Source: an uncultured Treponema sp. (GTDB lineage Bacteria > Spirochaetota > Spirochaetia > Treponematales > Treponemataceae). From it: DNA of 6,698 bases. Positions 4,967 to 6,698 of the stretch are shown one piece after another. How positions within the stretch are numbered: the first letter of the stretch is position 1; every line of letters begins with the position of its first letter. The notes beneath the pieces were generated by a model. That model searched no databases. It saw only the letters and a list, made by a program, of their open reading frames with translations, and was not told the origin of the DNA. The DNA is taken from the NCBI GenBank assembly GCA_946403565.1, contig CAMJAJ010000075.1:1-6698 (forward strand), given 5' to 3'. The position numbers were made by a program, and so were the translations under genes.

Positions 4967-6280
4967 ATGGAAGATAGTACTAAAGCATGCTTGGTCCTTG
5001 CAAATGGACTTGTATTCGAGGGGAGGGGCCTCGGCGCCTCCGGGGTCGTCATCGGGGAGACCGTGTTCACGACGGGGATGAACGGCTACATAGAGACCTT
5101 GACCGACCCCAGCTACTACGGTCAGATCGTAACGCAGACCTTCCCCCTGATCGGTAACTACGGCATGATTCCAAAGGACTTCGAGAGCGGGGCCGCCCAC
5201 GTGTCGGGCTACATCGTCCGCTCCGCCTGCGAGAGCCCGTCCAACTTCCGCTCGGACGGCGACCTGGATACATTCCTTAAGAAGCAGAACGTCATTGGCC
5301 TGTGCGGCATAGACACGCGGGAGCTGACCAAGCTCCTGCGCGAGGCCGGGGTCATGAACGGCATGATAATCAGCGGTTCGGGCGACGAGGCCGCCAGGTG
5401 CCGCGCCATGCTCGCCAGCGAGGGCGACCGGGCCCGCCTGCTGGAGCGGATACGGGCCTACCGGATTACGGACGCGGTGGAAAGCGTCAGCGCTTCGGCC
5501 CGGGCCGTGGAGGAGGACGCCAAGACGGTGTTCACGGAGAGCGCGGCCTACCGCTTTGTGCCGGTGAAGGCCGACGGAACCAAGGTGAACGACATGGACC
5601 TGGCCATGCAGGGCGGCCGGGGCAAGAAGGTGGTGCTCTGGGACTTCGGGGCCAAGGCGAACATCCGCCGGGAGCTGCTCAAGCGGGGCCTGTCCGTCAC
5701 CGTGATGGACGCCTCCGCCGGGGCCGACGAGATCCTGGCCCTCAAGCCGGACGGCCTCATGCTTTCCAACGGGCCGGGAGACCCCGGCGACAACGTGCGC
5801 ATCATCGCGGAGCTGAAGAAGCTCCTGGCGGCGGGCCTGCCGGTGTTCGGCATCTGCCTGGGCCACCAGATACTCGCCCTCGCGACGGGGGCCAGGACGA
5901 GCAAGCTCAAGTACGGGCACCGGGGGGCAAACCAGCCGGTCAAGCAGCTGTCCAGCGGGCGCGTCTACATCACGAGCCAGAACCACGGCTACGCGGTGGA
6001 AAACGACAGCCTGCCCGAGGGGGCCGTCCTCAGCTTTGTCAACACGAACGACGGCACCTGCGAGGGCATCACCTACACGAACATCCCCGCGTTCAGCGTG
6101 CAGTTCCACCCGGAGGCCTGCTCCGGCCCCTTGGACACGAGCTTCCTCTTTGACGAGTTCGTGAACCTGATAAACGACCACGGCTACTTCCGGCACTTCA
6201 AGGCCGAGCACGAGCGCATCGATTCGATCAGCTACTTCGCAGGGACGATACGGGAGACCAAGTCCCGCCTGGGGGCGTAG
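4967..6280 (+). CDS. carA: carbamoyl-phosphate synthase small (glutaminase) subunit
   Basis: CarA hydrolyses glutamine and passes ammonia to CarB, which makes carbamoyl phosphate for pyrimidine and arginine synthesis in the cytoplasm. The N-terminal CarA domain shows GMNGYIETLTDPSYYGQIVT (37-56), PLIGNYG (60-66) and GIDTRELTKLLREAGVMNG (114-132). The class I glutamine amidotransferase domain shows WDFGAKANI (225-233), SNGPGDP (267-273), nucleophile C297 in GICLGHQ (295-301), SQNHGYAV (337-344) and the H381/E383 pair in FHPEA. The C297-H381 spacing of 84 equals that of E. coli CarA (C269-H353). At 437 aa it is longer than the usual ~360-385: about 28 extra residues lie before the nucleophile, apparently in the interdomain linker (about 172-219), and about 25 form a C-terminal tail. 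The ATG is the only reasonable start and has no Shine-Dalgarno. No carB follows in the window, which is atypical of a carAB operon. Confidence 0.95.
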   Translation: MEDSTKACLVLANGLVFEGRGLGASGVVIGETVFTTGMNGYIETLTDPSYYGQIVTQTFPLIGNYGMIPKDFESGAAHVSGYIVRSACESPSNFRSDGDLDTFLKKQNVIGLCGIDTRELTKLLREAGVMNGMIISGSGDEAARCRAMLASEGDRARLLERIRAYRITDAVESVSASARAVEEDAKTVFTESAAYRFVPVKADGTKVNDMDLAMQGGRGKKVVLWDFGAKANIRRELLKRGLSVTVMDASAGADEILALKPDGLMLSNGPGDPGDNVRIIAELKKLLAAGLPVFGICLGHQILALATGARTSKLKYGHRGANQPVKQLSSGRVYITSQNHGYAVENDSLPEGAVLSFVNTNDGTCEGITYTNIPAFSVQFHPEACSGPLDTSFLFDEFVNLINDHGYFRHFKAEHERIDSISYFAGTIRETKSRLGA

Positions 6281-6294
6281 CAGGCGGCCCGGCG

Positions 6295-6395
6295 ACAGGG
6301 TTTGTACCTGCCAGCTACAGGACTTGTAGCTGGACAGTGATAGGTCTTGTAACTGGGCAGCCACAGGACTTGTAACTGAACAGTGACAGGACGTG
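6295..6395. repeat. 23-bp tandem repeat array, about 4.4 units
   Basis: Units begin at 6295 (22 nt, most diverged), 6317, 6340 and 6363 (23 nt each), with a partial unit at 6386-6395. The shared core is GGACTTGTAACTGGACAG with a few substitutions per unit. The units are contiguous, with no unique spacers, so this is not a CRISPR array. The 23-bp period is not a multiple of three, so an open frame across it would cycle through all frames. It starts 15 bp after the carA stop and ends 112 bp before the end of the Rpn gene. Confidence 0.85.
6311..6333. repeat. 9-bp perfect inverted repeat inside the tandem array
   Basis: CCAGCTACA (6311-6319), interval GGACT, TGTAGCTGG (6325-6333) are perfectly complementary. 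It spans the junction of units 1 and 2. At the equivalent junctions further on the pairing is only partial, so the strong hairpin is specific to this junction. It might serve as a 3'-end structure for the carA transcript, but no T-tract follows. Confidence 0.6.
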
Positions 6396-6479
6396 GTCAA
6401 GGCCCTGTTCCAGCCGGAATACGCCCGGATAACCGGATTAGAATATGAGCGTAGACTGGCTAGAAAACGTATGGGGCGG

Positions 6480-6500
6480 GCCCCCTGCGCGGACGGGGGC
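6480..6500 (-). terminator. hairpin just after the Rpn-family gene, weak terminator candidate
   Basis: GCCCCC (6480-6485) and GGGGGC (6495-6500) are perfect 6-bp arms around a 9-nt loop, starting 6 bp past the TGA of the minus-strand gene. The minus strand has no T-tract directly after the stem, only a TTTTC some way on (about 6462-6466), so termination is only possible. Confidence 0.3.
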
Positions 6501-6506
6501 GGAGCG

Positions 6507-6698
6507 TCACGCCTGCGCCGGTTCCGCGGCCAGTGCCTGGATGTCCGCGACGGACAGGCCGGTATACTGGGCTATCTTCTCTGCAGTCAGACCGTCCGCC
6601 AGCATGTTCCGGGCAGCCTCCTGCTTGCCAAGTGCTAAGCCGGCGTTCTTGCCTTCCTCATAGCCCTCCTCCCGGCGGTTGCGGTCGTACTCCTCCTG
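6507..6698 (-). CDS. Rpn-family recombination-promoting nuclease/putative transposase, C-terminal 63 residues only
   Basis: The minus-strand frame is open from the window edge to TGA at 6509-6507, giving 63 residues. The N-terminal part with the PD-(D/E)XK nuclease domain lies outside the window. What is visible is the family's typical tail: a charged, glycine-spaced helix (REEGYEEGKNAGLALGKQEA) followed by a helix-turn-helix-like segment (NMLADGLTAEKIAQYTGLSV), then ADIQAL and an Ala/Pro end. From general knowledge, Rpn/PDDEXK_2 proteins are DNA nucleases that promote RecA-independent recombination and are common in multiple copies in spirochaete and Lachnospiraceae genomes. Such tails also occur on truncated remnants, so whether the full gene is intact cannot be told here. 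It is convergent with carA and separated from it by the tandem repeat array. Confidence 0.72.
   Translation of the reverse strand, partial: QEEYDRNRREEGYEEGKNAGLALGKQEAARNMLADGLTAEKIAQYTGLSVADIQALAAEPAQA

Noticed and set aside
6295..6395. CRISPR array
   Set aside because: The units follow each other directly with a 23-bp period and diverge gradually. There are no unique spacers, no constant repeat and no cas gene in view.
4949..6400. 483-aa minus-strand open frame over carA and the tandem repeats
   Set aside because: It is antisense to carA, which has every catalytic motif. Its N-terminal part is only the translation of the 23-bp repeats and it has no ribosome binding site or family signature.
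6445..6663. 72-aa and 81-aa plus-strand frames at the right end
   Set aside because: They are antisense to the Rpn-family C-terminus, which has recognisable helical and helix-turn-helix-like segments; the plus-strand products have no motif.

Overview
The window is GC-rich double-stranded bacterial DNA holding four complete genes and two genes cut by the window edges. The gene content points to an anaerobe-type bacterium, most likely a Treponema-like spirochaete and otherwise a Clostridia-type Firmicute. The pointers are a LoaP-type NusG paralog, a methyl-accepting chemotaxis protein with the AIEAAHAG tip variant, a clostridial/spirochaetal style of CarA, and an Rpn-family C-terminus. The taxonomic call rests on recognised protein style only and is tentative.

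Layout. Positions 1-706 (minus) carry the first 235 residues of a class I SAM-dependent methyltransferase with a consensus-like promoter. Across a 285-bp divergent intergenic region, which holds a GC-rich inverted repeat around a 10-bp palindrome, lies a 177-aa LoaP-type antiterminator (992-1525, plus) with its own promoter and a leader hairpin. It stands alone and is followed by a terminator-like hairpin. Convergent to it is a two-gene minus-strand operon: a membrane chemoreceptor (2608-4422) and, 7 bp downstream, a three-TM HD-GYP protein (1665-2600). Next comes a 544-bp divergent intergenic region. Its left end holds the chemoreceptor promoter and an inverted repeat at the expected transcription start. 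Its middle (about 4600-4905) is a chain of GC-rich hairpins with no credible gene. Its right end holds a strong promoter that places the carA start almost at the transcription start. carA (4967-6280, plus) encodes the glutaminase subunit of carbamoyl-phosphate synthetase; no carB follows in the window. After carA are about 4.4 copies of a 23-bp tandem repeat, then the C-terminal end of an Rpn-family nuclease/transposase gene on the minus strand (6507-6698).

How they fit together. The chemoreceptor and HD-GYP protein probably form a signalling pair linking an external cue to chemotaxis and cyclic-di-GMP level. LoaP probably acts in trans on long operons elsewhere. CarA feeds carbamoyl phosphate to pyrimidine and arginine synthesis. 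The methyltransferase has no visible pathway partner. I saw no tRNA, rRNA, CRISPR array or complete mobile element. The most unusual material is non-coding: the hairpin chain, the T-run/G-run repeats shared by both divergent intergenic regions, the near-leaderless carA promoter, and the 23-bp tandem repeat next to the Rpn gene.
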